Shown here one piece after another: positions 5,882-7,050 of a stretch of DNA of 7,050 nucleotides; within the stretch, counting starts at the first letter, position 1, and each line of letters begins with the position of its first letter. Source of the stretch: Roseovarius sp. GTDB taxonomy: Bacteria; Pseudomonadota; Alphaproteobacteria; Rhodobacterales; Rhodobacteraceae. The notes under the pieces are model-generated. The model searched no databases and was not told the DNA's origin. It saw nothing but the letters and a program-made list of their open reading frames with translations. The stretch covers positions 1 through 7,050 of the forward strand of contig JALQUE010000119.1 in the NCBI GenBank assembly GCA_023260815.1. The letters are read 5' to 3'. The position numbers and the translations under genes are program-made.

Positions 5882-6382
5882 TTGATCCGTCTTTCGTGGC
5901 TCGTTTTACCGTTATTGTTATCCGGCCTGCCATCAGCAGGGCTTGCGCAATCGGCACAGGTCGCGTTCGGCAACAGCCAACAGGACAGCAACCTGCCCGT
6001 TGAGGTCGTGTCCGAGGTGCTCAACGTCAACGAGAATGACGGAACCGCGATATTTACCGGCAACGTGGTGGTCGGTCAGGGCGAGATGCGCCTCTGGGCG
6101 CCCCGCGTGGAAGTGGTCTACAAGCAGGATCAAAGCGGGATCGAAAGCCTGCATGCAACCGGGGGCGTTACCCTTGTCAGCGGCGAAGATGCGGCTGAAG
6201 GCGAGGAAGCCGACTACAACATCGACACCGGGATGATCGAGATGCAGGGCGATGTTCTGCTGGTTCAAGGCCCGCAAACCCTGACCTCGGACAAGATGGT
6301 GGTCGATACCCGCGCAGGCACCGCGCAAATGACAGGCCGGGTCAAGACAGTGCTCCAGCCACAGTCCCAATCACAGGACTGA
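5882..6382 (+). CDS. lptA: LPS transport periplasmic protein LptA (OstA-like domain), TTG start
   Basis: LptA polymerises into the periplasmic bridge that carries lipopolysaccharide from LptC to LptD in the outer membrane. The 166-residue precursor has a signal peptide (MIRLSWLVLPLLLSGLPSAGLA, cleavage probably after Ala22 before QSAQ). The mature protein carries the OstA/LptA repeat pattern: VVSEVLNVNENDGTAIFTGNV (42-62), LHATGGVTLVSG (90-101), ADYNIDTGMIEMQGDVLLVQG (110-130), and LTSDKMVVDTRAGTAQMTG (134-152). The start codon is TTG. It is well supported because GAGGAA (5868-5873) lies eight bases upstream and overlaps the lptC stop region, and because the signal peptide begins there. Only five bases separate it from lptC. 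A rare TTG start may keep its level lower than its neighbours. Confidence 0.93.
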   Translation: MIRLSWLVLPLLLSGLPSAGLAQSAQVAFGNSQQDSNLPVEVVSEVLNVNENDGTAIFTGNVVVGQGEMRLWAPRVEVVYKQDQSGIESLHATGGVTLVSGEDAAEGEEADYNIDTGMIEMQGDVLLVQGPQTLTSDKMVVDTRAGTAQMTGRVKTVLQPQSQSQD

Positions 6383-6385
6383 TGC

Positions 6386-7050
6386 GTGCCAAAGCCGGAC
6401 CTACATATCGCACATGAAAGCAAGGGCCTCGAGGTTCGCAACCTGCGCAAAAGCTATAAGCGGCGCCTTGTCATCCGCGACGTCTCGTTGTCGCTGCGAC
6501 AGGGTGAGGTCGTGGCCCTGCTTGGCCCCAACGGCTCTGGCAAGACCACGACGTTTTACGCTGTCGCGGGGCTTGTTCAGCCCGAAGGTGGTCATGTCCT
6601 GATCGACGGCCAAGACGTGACCATGCTGCCGATGTATCGCCGCGCCAAGCTGGGCATTGGCTATCTGCCACAGGAAATGTCGATTTTCCGGGGTCTGTCA
6701 GTCGAAGACAACATCATGGCGATCCTCGACATATCCGAATCCGATCGCCACAAGCGGCGTGAACGTCTCGAAGAACTGTTGTCGGAATTCTCGATCGAAC
6801 ATCTCCGCCGCGCGCCGGCGCTGGCCCTGTCGGGCGGTGAACGGCGCCGGGTTGAAATCGCGCGTTGCCTGGCCGCCCATCCCAAGTATCTTCTGCTGGA
6901 CGAACCCTTCGCCGGGGTCGACCCGATCAGCGTCGGAGACATCCGCCATCTGGTGGCCGATCTCAAGAAACGCGGCATCGGCGTGCTGATCACGGACCAC
7001 AATGTGCGCGAAACGCTGGAAATCGTGGACCGCGCCTATATCCTGCATGA
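6386..7050 (+). CDS. lptB: LPS export ABC transporter ATP-binding protein LptB (3' end outside window), GTG start
   Basis: LptB is the cytoplasmic ATPase of the LptB2FG transporter, whose ATP hydrolysis pulls lipopolysaccharide out of the inner membrane toward LptC and LptA. The window holds 221 residues; the family is about 240-255, so only a short C-terminus is missing. Visible motifs are Walker A GPNGSGKTT (47-55), the Q-loop in GYLPQEMSIFRGLS (Q96), the ABC signature LSGGERRR (148-155), Walker B YLLLDEPF (168-175), the D-loop region AGVDP (176-180) and the switch histidine in ITDHNVRET (H205). PQEMSIFRGLSVEDNI is characteristic of LptB rather than of other ABC ATPases. The start is GTG (VPKPDLHIAHE) with AGGA seven bases upstream inside lptA. 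It sits three bases after the lptA stop and in the same frame. The overlapping ATG at 6382 is in another frame and stops after 11 codons. Confidence 0.95.
   Translation, partial: MPKPDLHIAHESKGLEVRNLRKSYKRRLVIRDVSLSLRQGEVVALLGPNGSGKTTTFYAVAGLVQPEGGHVLIDGQDVTMLPMYRRAKLGIGYLPQEMSIFRGLSVEDNIMAILDISESDRHKRRERLEELLSEFSIEHLRRAPALALSGGERRRVEIARCLAAHPKYLLLDEPFAGVDPISVGDIRHLVADLKKRGIGVLITDHNVRETLEIVDRAYILH

Noticed and set aside
1..7050. Defence system, CRISPR array, prophage, insertion sequence or biosynthetic cluster
   Set aside because: Every long stretch is accounted for by housekeeping genes. I saw no spaced direct repeats, no transposase or integrase motifs, and no unexplained gap longer than about 220 bases.

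Overview
This 7,050-base window looks like ordinary chromosome from an alphaproteobacterium, most likely a Rhodobacteraceae/roseobacter-type organism. The clues are moderately high G+C, the protein sequences as I remember relatives of GltD, UppP, the NDUFA9-like reductase and LptB, and the run rnd-lptC-lptA-lptB behind a leucine tRNA. I see no integrase, transposase, phage gene, CRISPR array, toxin-antitoxin pair or other accessory cargo, and no clear break in base composition. I found no previously undescribed multi-gene system. The items worth a second look are small regulatory-scale structures.

Left part, minus strand (1-2364): the two glutamate synthase subunits, gltD (complete, GTG start) followed by gltB (only the first 251 residues are in the window). 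They are separated by 175 bases that hold three dyad-symmetric elements. Together the two proteins form NADPH-dependent GOGAT, the nitrogen-assimilation enzyme that makes glutamate from glutamine and 2-oxoglutarate. A 219-base divergent intergenic region (2365-2583), AT-rich in its middle, separates gltD from uppP and carries another operator-like dyad.

Middle part: uppP (plus), the undecaprenyl-pyrophosphate phosphatase that recycles the cell-wall lipid carrier, runs convergently into a minus-strand NAD(P)-binding SDR protein of the complex I NDUFA9-like family. Only 24 bases lie between their stops, and a nested hairpin there could terminate both. The SDR gene is divergent from a tRNA-Leu(CAG) gene, which has a good TTGACA -35 box.

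Right part, plus strand (4538-7050): tRNA-Leu(CAG), then a short RNase D (DEDDy exonuclease, no HRDC), then lptC, lptA and lptB (3' end cut off by the window). The four protein genes are spaced 3-5 bases apart and look like one operon. LptC and LptA form the periplasmic bridge for lipopolysaccharide and LptB is the ATPase that drives extraction, so this is an outer-membrane assembly operon. The most interesting detail is a perfect 8-bp hairpin between the tRNA and rnd. It includes the last two bases of the tRNA CCA end and the Shine-Dalgarno sequence of rnd, which suggests a possible link between tRNA 3' processing and synthesis of an RNase that trims RNA 3' ends.
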